The notes: generated by a model not told the origin, from the letters alone. A DNA stretch of 64,000 nucleotides from Candidatus Methylobacter oryzae (GCF_003994235.2 NZ_RYFG02000121.1:124001-188000); one strand, 5' to 3'. Shown: positions 1-12,710, numbered from the stretch's first letter. Translations and numbers: made by a program.

Positions 1-44
1 AACAGGGATACGCGGCCGATTCCGACAAACACAGCTGTTCCATC

Positions 45-87
45 GTTCCGGGTTGTACGCCCGATAACGAAAAGTACCGATATGTAC
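45..87 (+). promoter_or_regulatory. Pair of VnfA-type upstream activator sites
   Basis: Two dyads are visible: GTTC-N6-GTAC at 45-58 and GTAC-N6-GTAC at 74-87, 29 bases apart start to start. This is the form of the VnfA sites described upstream of Azotobacter vinelandii vnf promoters (GTAC-N6-GTAC or GTAC-N6-GAAC, in pairs about 30 bases apart). The same pairing and phase recur in front of vnfDGK (5862-5904) and the vnfEN operon (26325-26368). The last site ends 100 bases before the GG of the sigma-54 promoter at 186-202. Confidence 0.75.
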
Positions 88-185
88 AGAATGTACAAAG
101 CAACAGCTCATGGTTTTTGGAATGGGCAACCAGGCGGCGTACGGCATGCTGTTAACGGAATATCGCGGTTTTGCGTCTACGGATT

Positions 186-202
186 TTGGCGCATTCATTG
201 CT
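186..202 (+). promoter_or_regulatory. Sigma-54 promoter upstream of the chemoreceptor gene
   Basis: TTGGCGCATTCATTGCT fits TGGCACG-N4-TTGCT with the invariant GG-N10-GC spacing (GG 188-189, GC 200-201). Transcription would start near 213 and run through a double-hairpin repeat into the chemoreceptor gene at 442. No other convincing reading frame lies between; the open frame at 110-388 has no recognisable protein and overlaps the promoter. Confidence 0.65.
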
Positions 203-328
203 TTATTCACAGTACGGAATCTTGGTATCGAAGCGCTGATGAAAACGGATTCACCGGCAAATCGCTTTATCGGAAGTCTCCGGGCAGGACAAGCCGGGCT
301 GAGCCCATGCCGGTATGACATGCTATTT

Positions 329-386
329 AAAGCTGAGTTGAGCGGCTTGTCTGCTCAAACCCTACTTATGCCCTTGGGGTATAAAT
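329..386 (+). repeat. Double-hairpin repeat, copy 1 (chemoreceptor leader)
   Basis: A 58-base element of two tandem stem-loops: TTGAGC..GCTCAA around a short loop, then TTATgCCC..GGGgTATAA. Near-identical copies lie at 16412-16467 and 54158-54214. Here it sits in the presumed 5' leader of the chemoreceptor transcript, where it could attenuate or stabilise the RNA. It encodes the frame KAELSGLSAQTLLMPLGYK, the same frame that is translated inside the ammonia-lyase gene. Confidence 0.8.
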
Positions 387-441
387 AAAGCGATAAGGGG
401 CAAGGCTAAACAGTCGCCCTATAAAAAAGGAAAAATATATC

Positions 442-2808
442 ATGCCAAATGCTGTGAAAAACTCGAATCAGTTAACCGTCAAGATGCGGTTTATGATAAT
501 TTTAGGCACGTTAGTCACCGGTTTTTCGTTATTCGGTTTTGCAACGTTTAATGCTATCAATTCAATTAGCATTGATGGCCCGAGTTATCAACGCATCATT
601 CAAGGTAAAGATATTATTGCCGACGTGCTGCCCCCGCCTGAATATATTATCGAATCTTATCTGGCGGCGCTGCAATTAACCCAAACCTCGGACGCTGCCG
701 AAATCAGTGAATTGACGGCGCGTTTTCAAGTGCTGAAAGCGGACTATGAATCCCGTCACCGCTATTGGTTAAAGCAGCCGTTGGAATCGGAGCTCCATGA
801 GTCTTTAGCCGAGCGCTCTTACCGGGCAGCGCGAAGTTTTTACGATGAAGCCGAACAGCATTTCTTGCCCGTCATGCGGAGCCCGGAGCGTAGCGGAGCG
901 CAAATCAGCCTTCAAAAAATGCGCCGCGCTTATGAAGAGCACCGTGGCGCTATCGATGACGCGGTAAAATTCACAAAGGCCCGCAATAGCGGCGATGAGG
1001 CACAGGCTCGACGCATAACGCACGGCTACAAAATCGTTTTGACCGGTATTTTTGCATTCAGTGTCGCGATTGCCGCCGTATTGACCCTAATGATCAGCCG
1101 CGGCATTTTGCGTTCGCTGAAAACTGTCCAACGGGTAGCGGACGCCATTGCCGACGGTAACTTGAATTCCAGCATCGACACTCGGCAACGAAATGAAATC
1201 GGGGATCTGTTGCGTTCGATGAATACCATGCAACAACAACTGCTTGCACGGGTAACCGCGGAACACCAAGCGGCCGAGGAAACCCTGCGCGTCAAGATTG
1301 CTCTGGACAATGTCATTACCGGCGTCATGATTGCCGGCAATGACCGCAATATCGTGTATGCGAATAAATCGGCAATCGCCATACTTGGCAAGGCCGAAGC
1401 AGAGATTAGCCGACAATTGCCGAAATTCTCCGTCGATAAACTGGTTGGCGCCAGCATGGACGATTTTCACCAAAATCCTTCGCATCAGGCCGTTATGTTG
1501 GCTGGGTTGACCGGTACCTATGAAGCCTCCATGCAGGTAGGCGGCCGTTCGATGGTCGTCATCGCCAACCCTGTTATTAATGAACACGGCCAACGACTGG
1601 GTACGGTGGTTGAATGGAGTGACCGCACCGACGAGGTTATGGCTGAGAATGAAGTCGCGGCGATTGTTGAAGCAGCCGGCAAGGGCGACTTCAGTAGGCG
1701 CTTCGGCTTAGACGGCAAGGAAGGCTTTTTACGCCATTTGGGGATGGATATAAATCGGCTGATGGAAACCAGCGAAGCCGGTCTCAATGAAGTCGTGCGG
1801 GTTCTTGAAGCGCTATCCCGCGGCGATTTGACCGAAACTATCGATAATGACTATTCCGGCACTTTCGGGCGGCTCAAGGACGATTCCAATACGACAGTAG
1901 AAAAATTAAAAGCGATTATTAACCGGATCAAGGGGACTGCCAACAGCATTGATGGCGCATCCAAAGAAATTGCCGCCGGCAACAATGACCTGTCGCACCG
2001 CACCGAACAGCAGGCCGCCAGCTTGCAACAAACCGTAGCCAGCATGCAGGAACTGACTTCTACCGTGCAGCATAATGCCGAAAATGCGCGGTATGCCAAT
2101 GAACTCGCTGCCGATGCGTCGGACATAGCGGCCAAAGGCGTTACCGTGGTCGGCCAAGTCGTTGCAACCATGAATGACATTAACGAATCCTCACATAAAA
2201 TCGGGGATATCATATCGGTGATCGACGACATCGCCTTCCAGACCAACATTCTCGCGCTTAACGCCGCCGTTGAAGCCGCCCGCGCCGGCGAACAAGGCCG
2301 GGGGTTTGCCGTTGTGGCCGTGGAGGTGCGTAATCTTGCACAACGCGCCGGGACGGCCGCCGGCGAAATTAAAGAGTTGATTAACGATTCGGTAAGTAAA
2401 GTTTCGGGAGGCAGTAAGCTGGTAGCTCAAGCGGGGCAGACGATGGAAGAAATCGTCAACTCCATTCGCGGCGTTACCAACATGATGGCTGAAATCACCG
2501 CCGCCTCCTCCGAACAAAGTTCCGGTATCGAACAGGTTAACCTGGCCATTGCGCAGATGGACCGGGTAACCCAACAAAATGCGGCCTTGGTTGAACAGGC
2601 GGCAGCGGCAGCGGAGTTCTTGGAAGAACAGGCGCAAAACCTGACGGTTACCATGGGCAGCTTTAAAATAGCCGGTAATGCGCATCATTCAGGCGCTCCT
2701 CTTCACCCGATGCCGGCATCGAAGAAAACAACATTAGCCGAAAGTTCCGTCAAATATTTACCGTTCAGCAGAAAATCGCGGTTACAAGCTTTTGCTGTCG
2801 ACGATTAG
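442..2808 (+). CDS. Methyl-accepting chemotaxis protein with PAS domain
   Basis: A 788-residue membrane chemoreceptor. The first transmembrane segment (about 15-38) is followed by a roughly 160-residue periplasmic helical sensor, a second transmembrane segment (about 198-219), a HAMP linker, a PAS domain (about 285-400), a second HAMP-like stretch (about 410-500) and the cytoplasmic signalling hairpin with the conserved [20 protein letters not shown] core. It should signal through CheW and CheA to the flagellar motor. The ATG follows AAGGA by a normal distance. The gene appears to be driven by VnfA-type sites and a sigma-54 promoter (45-202), which would place this receptor in the vanadium nitrogenase regulon. 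The ligand cannot be read from sequence; the PAS domain could sense redox state or oxygen, but no cofactor residues are diagnostic. Confidence 0.93.
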   Translation: MPNAVKNSNQLTVKMRFMIILGTLVTGFSLFGFATFNAINSISIDGPSYQRIIQGKDIIADVLPPPEYIIESYLAALQLTQTSDAAEISELTARFQVLKADYESRHRYWLKQPLESELHESLAERSYRAARSFYDEAEQHFLPVMRSPERSGAQISLQKMRRAYEEHRGAIDDAVKFTKARNSGDEAQARRITHGYKIVLTGIFAFSVAIAAVLTLMISRGILRSLKTVQRVADAIADGNLNSSIDTRQRNEIGDLLRSMNTMQQQLLARVTAEHQAAEETLRVKIALDNVITGVMIAGNDRNIVYANKSAIAILGKAEAEISRQLPKFSVDKLVGASMDDFHQNPSHQAVMLAGLTGTYEASMQVGGRSMVVIANPVINEHGQRLGTVVEWSDRTDEVMAENEVAAIVEAAGKGDFSRRFGLDGKEGFLRHLGMDINRLMETSEAGLNEVVRVLEALSRGDLTETIDNDYSGTFGRLKDDSNTTVEKLKAIINRIKGTANSIDGASKEIAAGNNDLSHRTEQQAASLQQTVASMQELTSTVQHNAENARYANELAADASDIAAKGVTVVGQVVATMNDINESSHKIGDIISVIDDIAFQTNILALNAAVEAARAGEQGRGFAVVAVEVRNLAQRAGTAAGEIKELINDSVSKVSGGSKLVAQAGQTMEEIVNSIRGVTNMMAEITAASSEQSSGIEQVNLAIAQMDRVTQQNAALVEQAAAAAEFLEEQAQNLTVTMGSFKIAGNAHHSGAPLHPMPASKKTTLAESSVKYLPFSRKSRLQAFAVDD

Positions 2809-2897
2809 AAAATGTTATCGGGGGAGTTTAAACGCCAACCGCAGGCTTTGAACTCAGGAAAACTCAAACACGGGCGTTTAACAATGGCGCACGAGTG

Positions 2898-2930
2898 AGA
2901 CCTTCCAGGTTTTCAAAACCTGGAAGGTCT
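2898..2930. repeat. Short perfect palindrome (AGACCTTCC family)
   Basis: AGACCTTCCAGGTTTT, one C, then its exact inverse. This is the minimal form of a family whose longer members, at 11349-11585, 33561-33745 and 36479-36562, keep the same ends around variable inner sequence. It lies between the convergent 3' ends of the chemoreceptor and diguanylate cyclase genes and may act as a bidirectional terminator. Confidence 0.75.
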
Positions 2931-2968
2931 GCCTGTATATGTTGTTTCGCGTCGGATGAAGCTGTCCG

Positions 2969-5227
2969 TCAGTTGGTTTTTAAGCCCTGTCTGTATGCCA
3001 AGTCTTGGGTAGACAGCCGCAATTCCTGCCCTGAGTAGCAAGACAAGTAGCAGGCTGTTTCGAATTCGTCCGGCGGCATCGGCTGGCCGAACAGGTAGCC
3101 TTGAAAGATGCAGCAGCCGTATTGCCGGAGAAAAGCGAGTTGCGCGTCGGTTTCAACACCTTCGGCAACCACTTTCAAACCGAAGTTGCCGGCAATGTTG
3201 ATGATGGTGCGCACCATGACGCTGCTGTTCTTATCGTGCGCAATATCGCGCACAAAGGACTGGTCGATCTTCAGTTGTTCCAGCGGCAGGCGTTTCAGAT
3301 AGGACAGTGACGAATAACCGATGCCGAAATCGTCCATCGCGAAGTTGATGCCTATGGCGCGAAGCGCCTGCATTTTTTCGATGGCGTCTTCGACATCGTT
3401 CAGAATGAAGCTTTCGGTCAGCTCCAGTTTGAGATAAGACGCTCGAATGCCGGTATCCTCGATGATATTTTTCACCTGTTCGACGAAATAGGGCTGGCTC
3501 AATTGCCGGGGGCTGACATTGACGGAAATCTGTATTTTGCGCATGACCGGGTCCGATTCCCAAGTTCTTAGTTGCCGGCAGGCCTGTTCCAGCACCCACT
3601 CGCCGATCGGAAGGATCATGCCGATTTCTTCGGCCAGCGGAATGAATTGAGCCGGCGGAACCCTGCCGCGTTGCGGATGTTGCCAACGGATCAGGGCTTC
3701 GGCGCCGACGATGCGGCCGCAATCGTCTACCTGCATCTGATAGTACAATTGCAGCTGCTTGAGCTTTATCGAAGCGCGCAGGTCTTTTTCCAGCCTGGCG
3801 CGGTTTTCCATCTCCGCCTGCATGGCCGGGTCGAAGAAGCAAACCCGGTTGCGGCCGTCGGCCTTGGCCTGATACATGGCCAGGTCGGCCTGTTTCAGCA
3901 CGTCGTCCAGGCTGTTTTGGTGGCCTCGAAACAGGGTGACGCCGATGCTCGGCGAACTATGGTGTTCGATGGCGTTCAGCAGGTAGGGCTGGCTTAATTC
4001 GGCGCGGATCTTCTCGGCGACGGTTTCGGACTGGGCCGCCGCCTCATGCAGGTCGCCGCTCAACGATTCGAGCACGACCACGAATTCGTCGCCGCCCAAA
4101 CGCACGACCGTATCGCCTTCGCGGATATTGCGGGTCAGGCGCCGGGCGACCTCTTGCAGCAACAAATCGCCGACATCGTGGCCGTGGGTATCGTTGATGG
4201 TCTTGAAGTTATCCATATCGAGAAACATCAGCGCGTCGTGCTTGCCGCTGCGCGCATTGATCGACATGCTTTGCAGCAGGCGTTCGTGCAACAGGCGGCG
4301 ATTGGGCAAATGGGTCAGCGAGTCGTAAAAGGCAAGGCGGTAGACTTCTTCTTCCGATTGCTTGCGCAGGGTGATGTCCTGCACCATGAACAGCACGACA
4401 GTGTCCCCGGCCATCTGGGCCAGCGAAATATCGGCCAGGTAGGTACGGTTGGTATCGCCGTCGGCACGCTCGAATTCGAAATCGTTGCAATGTTTCTTGC
4501 TTTTCAGCACCTGGTAGATCTTTTCGTCGAGCGCGGCAAGAGCCAGGTATTGCCCCAGGGTTTTGTCCAGCCTGACTTCGTTCTTGACCAGGTTGAACAT
4601 GCGCAGCACGGCGTTGTTGACCAGCCGGATCTTGCCATGCCCATTCAATACGATAAAGCCGATCGGCATGTTGCTGACGATTTGCTCGGTATAACTGTGC
4701 GCCAGCATCAGCGCTTTGTGCTCGGCGTGAAAGTAGGTGTCCAGCGCCAGCCCGATATCGAAAAAGATGACTTTGAGCAAGGCGCGGCAGCTATCGAGCC
4801 CGCGTTCCGGATCGTCGGCGTAATGCTTGAACACTAAAGGCATGACCTCGCTCAAATATTTGCAATAGGCGCTCATGTACCACTTCGGCGTCAGTCCGAC
4901 GCGCTGATGCACGACGCCGACATGCAGGCGGTTTTCTACATAAGCCCGATCGTAGCAGCCTTCGGTGAGCTGGCTGAAATAAGCCGCCTGGGCGCGTTTC
5001 AAATGCGCCAGCTTGGCTTCGTCGCCCAACAGCGGACGTAACTCCGGGAAGCGCGACAGATGCTCATAGAAAACATCGGTCAGCTGTTCCTGATAATCCG
5101 CCAGTATGTCGTGCAGGGCTTTGAGCAAGTCGGCATCGCGGTTGTCGAACGCCAGAAACGATTGCCGATGTCCGATCTCGGCGTCATCGATACCCATCTC
5201 GGTCAGCAGGGAAGAGTGTGCGTGCAT
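2969..5227 (-). CDS. Globin-coupled sensor GGDEF-EAL protein
   Basis: A 752-residue soluble c-di-GMP enzyme. Residues about 20-170 match the sensor globin of globin-coupled sensors (the segment LHVGVVHQRVGL then WYMSAY is the typical proximal-His helix region), so haem-based oxygen sensing is expected. A PAS domain (about 180-290) follows, then a diguanylate cyclase domain with an intact GGDEF motif (RLGGDEF) and a phosphodiesterase domain with EALIRW. Both catalytic signatures look complete, so the balance of synthesis and breakdown cannot be predicted. I chose the ATG at 5227 over an upstream TTG. The gene is convergent with the chemoreceptor gene. Oxygen sensing fits a nitrogen-fixing cell, but no VnfA site precedes it. 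Confidence 0.92.
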   Translation of the reverse strand: MHAHSSLLTEMGIDDAEIGHRQSFLAFDNRDADLLKALHDILADYQEQLTDVFYEHLSRFPELRPLLGDEAKLAHLKRAQAAYFSQLTEGCYDRAYVENRLHVGVVHQRVGLTPKWYMSAYCKYLSEVMPLVFKHYADDPERGLDSCRALLKVIFFDIGLALDTYFHAEHKALMLAHSYTEQIVSNMPIGFIVLNGHGKIRLVNNAVLRMFNLVKNEVRLDKTLGQYLALAALDEKIYQVLKSKKHCNDFEFERADGDTNRTYLADISLAQMAGDTVVLFMVQDITLRKQSEEEVYRLAFYDSLTHLPNRRLLHERLLQSMSINARSGKHDALMFLDMDNFKTINDTHGHDVGDLLLQEVARRLTRNIREGDTVVRLGGDEFVVVLESLSGDLHEAAAQSETVAEKIRAELSQPYLLNAIEHHSSPSIGVTLFRGHQNSLDDVLKQADLAMYQAKADGRNRVCFFDPAMQAEMENRARLEKDLRASIKLKQLQLYYQMQVDDCGRIVGAEALIRWQHPQRGRVPPAQFIPLAEEIGMILPIGEWVLEQACRQLRTWESDPVMRKIQISVNVSPRQLSQPYFVEQVKNIIEDTGIRASYLKLELTESFILNDVEDAIEKMQALRAIGINFAMDDFGIGYSSLSYLKRLPLEQLKIDQSFVRDIAHDKNSSVMVRTIINIAGNFGLKVVAEGVETDAQLAFLRQYGCCIFQGYLFGQPMPPDEFETACYLSCYSGQELRLSTQDLAYRQGLKTN

Positions 5228-5382
5228 AATCAATTGGGTTTACCTTGGCTGGGAGTTGCATTGTTTCTGAAAAGAGTTAGTTGAGCCACGGTTGACGCGG
5301 ATTTACACGGATGAACAATGGCTTCAATGAGTTTTTCGCGACACCTATTATTAGGGGTGAACTGCTGTTGCGCATGACTCAA

Positions 5383-5829
5383 TGTATTATCTGCGTTTAT
5401 CTGCGTAAATCTGTGGCTAACCGATTTTTCCAGGAAGAAAGTTCCAACAGGAAGCGACAACAGTAGCCAGCAATTCTCATGCCGGCCGCAATGACCGGCG
5501 CATTGCGGGAAATCGTGATAGAACAAAAACAAAGCATTCACCACGAAGGACACGAAGTTTTATCTCGTTCCCACGCGCTGCGTGGGAATGCAGTCAAGGC
5601 GCGCTGCGCCGCGAGGGACTGTGGTTAACGGCCCAAAAATGCAGAGCCTATCAAATAGGACGCAGCGCGTCCCATACTGCATTCCCACGCAGCGCGTGGG
5701 AACGAGGAAACGTATTATCTGCGTTTATCTGTGTAAATTTGCGGCTAACTAATTTTTCCAGGAAGAAAGTTCCAACAGTAGCCGGCAATTCTCATGCCGG
5801 TCGCAACAACCGGCGCATTTCGGGAAATC
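5383..5829. repeat. Direct duplication of about 120 bases flanking a REP pair
   Basis: The stretch at about 5383-5517 (starting ATGTATTATCTGCGTTTATC) recurs at about 5711-5829 with few changes, including the segment TCCAGGAAGAAAGTTCCAAC. A REP pair lies between them. The second copy ends just before the VnfA-type sites of vnfD. There is no gene in 5228-6082 beyond these repeats and the vnfD promoter. Confidence 0.7.
5564..5706. repeat. Inverted REP pair (CTCGTTCCCACGCGCTGCG family)
   Basis: Two REP units in opposite orientation start and end with CTCGTTCCCACGCG and CGCGTGGGAACGAG, enclosing GGCGCGCTGCGCCGCG and a short spacer. The same pair occurs at 9417-9574 and 26132-26277, and single units flank the RAYT gene at 48144-48683, which is the likely mobilising enzyme. 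Confidence 0.85.
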
Positions 5830-5861
5830 CTGCCGGGGCATCGGCGGCGTTCATGCCTGGC

Positions 5862-5904
5862 GTACGCAAATGAACAGATCGGTCCTGTCCGTACATTCAT
5901 GAAC
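5862..5904 (+). promoter_or_regulatory. Pair of VnfA-type upstream activator sites for vnfDGK
   Basis: GTAC-GCAAAT-GAAC at 5862-5875 and GTAC-ATTCAT-GAAC at 5891-5904, 29 bases apart, are of the same form as the A. vinelandii VnfA sites. The nearer site ends 90 bases before the GG of the sigma-54 promoter at 5993-6009, a usual distance for enhancer-bound activators acting by DNA looping. Confidence 0.8.
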
Positions 5905-5932
5905 GCCTGTCCTTATCCTATTCATGGTTTAA

Positions 5933-9367
<3,435 letters not shown>

Positions 9368-9416
9368 GCGGCGGTTAGCTGTTTCGTTCTCATGCGGGGC
9401 GCGAAGCGCTTATAGT

Positions 9417-9574
9417 CTCGTTCCCACGCGGAGCGCTTATCGTCAGTCTCGTTCCCACGCGCTGCGTGGGAATGCAGGGTTAGGCGCGCTGCGCCGCGAA
9501 TCACGACCAGCGTCTGGCGTATAGGGGACGCAGCGCGTCCTGCACTGTATTCCCACGGAGCCCGTGGGAACGAG
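9417..9574. repeat. REP pair downstream of vnfK
   Basis: Inverted units of the CTCGTTCCCACGCG family, with an extra partial unit at 9417-9450. It separates vnfDGK from the two genes that follow. The REP hairpins could stabilise the vnfDGK mRNA end or weaken readthrough. Nothing else is visible in 9368-9699 apart from a short stretch resembling the CACGAAGGACACG repeat near 9598-9625. Confidence 0.8.
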
Positions 9575-9699
9575 CGTGGTAAAACCAAACCATTGTCCAC
9601 GAAAAGCACGAAAAACACGAAAAAACAAACCATTGAATCGTGTCGTGATTGGTTCGCGGAACATATTTTTCTCGGAAATTAGCAAAACTGTGACCGGAT

Positions 9700-10593
9700 A
9701 TGAAAGCACTTAATAACCTTCTGGCGGAAAACCGGACGCATTTCGGCGCTGCCTGGTCGCTGCCGGAATACCGTCAGGTCGAGCTGTATACCAAGCGCAA
9801 GAAACTGCCGTTTTCTGCCGCTACGCCGACGAACGAGGACGTTGCGGACAGCTTGGGTCTCCATGTCGCGACCTTGTTGCTGGAATCTTTTCTGGCAAGC
9901 AAGGACGCCGAACTGATGGAAGGGCTGTCGTCCTGGCAAAAGTACCTGGCCTTGCCGCGAACGACGGCAAGCGAAAAAATGGTTGCCGAGGTTTACCGGA
10001 TCCTGAGGCTATATAGAATCGCCGCGATACACCGTGACGGGCATATCGAGGTCAGCGAGGGATTGGTCAGAATGTCCTGTACCTTCAAGCGTTGCGCCTT
10101 GTCCCTGAATATTACCCCGGCCGGCCTCGCGCTGCTGGCGTCTTTCGTCCACATCTATCTGGACTCTTTCCGCCAGCCTTACGGCGAAGCCTATGTCGAG
10201 TTGCAGTTGCTGCAATATTTTCTCGACATCGTCGCCGAAATCCGCAAGTTCGCCGATGAAGATAGGGTGCTGTATCAGTTCAGGCCGCGCGGCTTTTTCA
10301 ACCGCCATTTTCGCCTCGACTGCGATAACCCGCGTTACGTCTTTGACGACGGCCGCTACCGTTTCGATATCGGCGCGCTGTATGCCGATCCGGTGCGTTA
10401 TCCGATCGATTTTTTCGTCGTCATCAAGGACATCCTGCATATCGTGCCGGTGGAAGCCCTGAAGGACGGCGCCATGCCGGAGGCCGACCTGCATCGCTGG
10501 CAGGCGCGGGAGCCGTACCGTTCCGAACTGCCGCCTGAGTTCCGTCAGCGTTTCGGGCGGGAAACGATGGTTGTCGGTTTGCCGATGACATGA
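9700..10593 (+). CDS. Unrecognised protein downstream of vnfDGK
   Basis: A 297-residue soluble-looking protein that I do not recognise. It has no signal peptide, transmembrane segment or nucleotide-binding motif. The N-terminal half is helical, with a region (about 90-150) resembling the spacing of a winged-helix fold (SEKMVAEVYRILRLYRI). The C-terminal half is rich in Asp, Arg and aromatic residues (NRHFRLDCDNPRYVFDDGRY). Cysteines are few (SCTFKRC and LDCD), so a conventional cluster site is unlikely. It lies between vnfK and a NifX-domain gene on the same strand, which suggests a role in assembling or protecting the vanadium enzyme; that is inference only. The ribosome site is weak. Confidence 0.8.
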   Translation: MKALNNLLAENRTHFGAAWSLPEYRQVELYTKRKKLPFSAATPTNEDVADSLGLHVATLLLESFLASKDAELMEGLSSWQKYLALPRTTASEKMVAEVYRILRLYRIAAIHRDGHIEVSEGLVRMSCTFKRCALSLNITPAGLALLASFVHIYLDSFRQPYGEAYVELQLLQYFLDIVAEIRKFADEDRVLYQFRPRGFFNRHFRLDCDNPRYVFDDGRYRFDIGALYADPVRYPIDFFVVIKDILHIVPVEALKDGAMPEADLHRWQAREPYRSELPPEFRQRFGRETMVVGLPMT

Positions 10594-10645
10594 GTCCGGT
10601 TTAAACCGGACCCTGATTGCCACATTATTCATAGAGGAAACGCCA

Positions 10646-11215
10646 ATGTCCAAACCCGGTCATGTAAAAATCGCTTTAACCAGTAACAGTCTTACCAAAG
10701 TTGACTGTGCGTTCGCGCTCGCCAAGCAAATCGTCTTCTACGATGTCAGCTACAGCAGCAGCGAGTTTATCGATGTCGTGCGTTTTTCCGGCGGCGATGC
10801 CGGGGAACATAAAGGCAGCGCCAAAAACGGCGGGACCTGCTGGATGGAAGACGAGGCTTTAAATGCCGGCGGCGACCGGATTACGCCGCGGGTCGAGGCG
10901 GTCAAGGATTGTCACGTGGTGTTCACCAAGGGGCTGAGCGACGTGGCGGCGGTCAAACTGCGCGATGCCGACGTGTTTCCGGTCAAGATGGAGGCCGGCC
11001 GCGACATCGACGAAGTGATCGCCTATCTGCAACGCATGATGAACGGCCGTCCGCCGCTTTGGTTGCGCAAAGCCATGGGCGGGCCGCGCAATAGCGATTA
11101 TTTACTGGATAAGGACAGCGAAGACGTTAGTGAGGATGGCGCTGTCCGCGAGCCGATCGCCATTGAAAATGTTCAGTCGAACGAGGCCCATCAGGTGCCT
11201 TCTTCGCCGGCCTGA
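10646..11215 (+). CDS. NifX/NafY-domain cofactor-binding protein
   Basis: A 189-residue protein whose first 130 residues have the dinitrogenase iron-molybdenum cofactor biosynthesis fold: VKIALTSNSLTKVDCAFALA, a central GGDRITPRVEAV segment and the VVFTKGLSDVAAVKLRDADV segment of the family. A variable tail follows (RPPLWLRKAMGGPRNSDYLL). Relatives carry NifB-co, VK-cluster or finished cofactor between assembly proteins. A separate VnfX-like protein is encoded at 21673-22227, so this one may do a different job, such as stabilising apo-VnfDK in the manner of NafY or VnfY. GAGGAAA precedes the ATG. It lies 52 bases after the unknown gene at 9700, probably in one unit. Confidence 0.85.
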   Translation: MSKPGHVKIALTSNSLTKVDCAFALAKQIVFYDVSYSSSEFIDVVRFSGGDAGEHKGSAKNGGTCWMEDEALNAGGDRITPRVEAVKDCHVVFTKGLSDVAAVKLRDADVFPVKMEAGRDIDEVIAYLQRMMNGRPPLWLRKAMGGPRNSDYLLDKDSEDVSEDGAVREPIAIENVQSNEAHQVPSSPA

Positions 11216-11224
11216 AATGGCAGT

Positions 11225-11692
11225 TATCTCGTTCCCACGCGTTGTGGTCATCGTTATACATAAGTCTGTTTAAGACCGTCTTTAGACATGAAGGCTGAAA
11301 TTCCGGCCTACGTCCTGCAACGTCTTGCTTATCGGAACGTTGCCAGTGAGACCTTCCAGGTTTTACGACTGCCATGGATGGCGGCCGAGATTGCTCCCGG
11401 CAATCCTCGGCATTTCCTCCATCCCTGGAGGTCAGAAGTGCCGCAATCGGTAAGGAACCGATGCGGCCGACTGCCATGGATGGCGGCCGAGACTGCTCCC
11501 GGCAGTCCTCGGCATTTCCTCCATTCATGGAGGTCAGAAGTGCTGGTACCGCCGGGAGCGGCTCCAGTAAAAACCTGGAAGGTCTGCCTATCGGCCTGTT
11601 TTTGAGCACGGCCCATCGGAACGAGGCGGCGGTGTACCGCAGACAATTGTGTATAACGACGAGCGCGCTGCGTGGGAACGAGGAAATTCTGT
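11225..11692. repeat. Nested REP and AGACCTTCC repeat block
   Basis: Outer ends are single REP units (about 11227-11250 and about 11657-11692) in inverted orientation, each followed inward by GTTATACA or its complement. Inside lies a long AGACCTTCCAGGTTTT element (11349-11585) whose body contains two copies, 100 bases apart, of a block beginning GACTGCCATGGATGGCGGCC. The arrangement is like that at 42320-42531. No gene is visible in 11216-11879. Confidence 0.75.
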
Positions 11693-11879
11693 TAATTCAA
11701 AATATTAAAAACTTCGTGTTCTTCGTGTCCTTCGTGGTGAATGCTTTGATTTTGTTCCGACACGAATACTTTCACAGTCTCGGACGCTACGGTAGGGCTT
11801 CGTTCAAAGCGGCGTCCGGATTGGCGGGAGTCTCCGGACTGATCGGCGGCAGGGCGCTAACGATTCGGGGTAACTATTT

Positions 11880-12710
11880 ATGATCAAACTCGAACATTTA
11901 TCGGTACGGCGCGGCGCGACCCAGGTGCTGCACGATATTTCCGCCGAAATTCCGCGCGCCAGGATAACGGCCGTGGTCGGGCCTTCGGGCGCCGGCAAGT
12001 CCACGCTGCTGGCGACATTGAACGGCTTGCTGCGGCCAAGCCTGGGACGGATCACCGTCGATGGCGCCAGAGTCCTGGAACAGCGGGACAGCCTTCGGGA
12101 ATATCGCCGCCGCACCGCAACGGTGTTTCAGGAACATGCCCTGATCGACCGCCTGAGCGCGATCGATAACGTATTGCTGGGCCTGGCGGACCAGCGCCAT
12201 CCGCTGTCGCCGCTGCCTTGGCCGCAAGCCATGCGCTACCGCGCCGCCGAAGCGCTCGATGAGGTCGGCCTGTTGCAGCGCTCGGCAGTTCGCGCGTCGA
12301 ATCTTAGCGGCGGCGAACGGCAGCGGGTCGGGGTGGCCAGAGCGTTGATCAGAAAGCCGAGCCTGTTGCTCGGCGACGAGCCTTTCGCCGCCGTCGATCC
12401 GGCCCTGGTGCGGCAAATGGGCGATATCCTGCGGCGGATGGCGATGCGCGACGGCATGACGGTGATCTTGGTGATGCACCAGATCGACATTGCGTTGTCG
12501 TTGGCCGACAAAGTCATTGCCCTGGCGGCCGGCCGTATCGTTTTCGACGGCGCGCCGGCAAGTTTCAATGCCGACGTACAACGACGGATTTTTCGCGTCA
12601 ACGCGGCCAAATCCTTTGTCGATACGGCGGATTCTATTTATGAATATCAGGAGTCAAACCATGTTGAGTTCTATGCTAAAGCGCTTGTGCTTGCTAATCG
12701 CAGTCAGTAG
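11880..12710 (+). CDS. Phosphonate-family ABC importer ATPase, candidate vanadate transporter
   Basis: A 276-residue ATPase of the PhnC type. Walker A is GPSGAGKST (about 36-44), the signature is LSGGERQRVG, Walker B is LLLGDEPFAAVD and the switch histidine is in VILVMHQ. It should power a periplasmic-binding-protein-dependent importer with the next two genes, overlapping the binding-protein gene by 50 bases. The family normally imports phosphonate, phosphite or phosphate. Its position between vnfDGK accessory genes and a Nif11/NifA/ModE group, with no C-P lyase genes, argues for vanadate, which resembles phosphate. The substrate is inference. Confidence 0.9.
   Translation: MIKLEHLSVRRGATQVLHDISAEIPRARITAVVGPSGAGKSTLLATLNGLLRPSLGRITVDGARVLEQRDSLREYRRRTATVFQEHALIDRLSAIDNVLLGLADQRHPLSPLPWPQAMRYRAAEALDEVGLLQRSAVRASNLSGGERQRVGVARALIRKPSLLLGDEPFAAVDPALVRQMGDILRRMAMRDGMTVILVMHQIDIALSLADKVIALAAGRIVFDGAPASFNADVQRRIFRVNAAKSFVDTADSIYEYQESNHVEFYAKALVLANRSQ

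Noticed and set aside
136-150. Possible sigma-54 promoter CGGCGTACGGCATGC
   Set aside because: GG-N10-GC spacing holds but most other bases differ; the match at 186-202 is far better.
110-388. Open frame of 92 codons before the chemoreceptor gene
   Set aside because: It spans the sigma-54 promoter and ends in the double-hairpin repeat; no recognisable protein and no clear ribosome site.
11288-11883. Open frames on both strands in the 11.3-11.9 kb block
   Set aside because: They are read through repeated palindromes and encode repeated low-complexity peptides.
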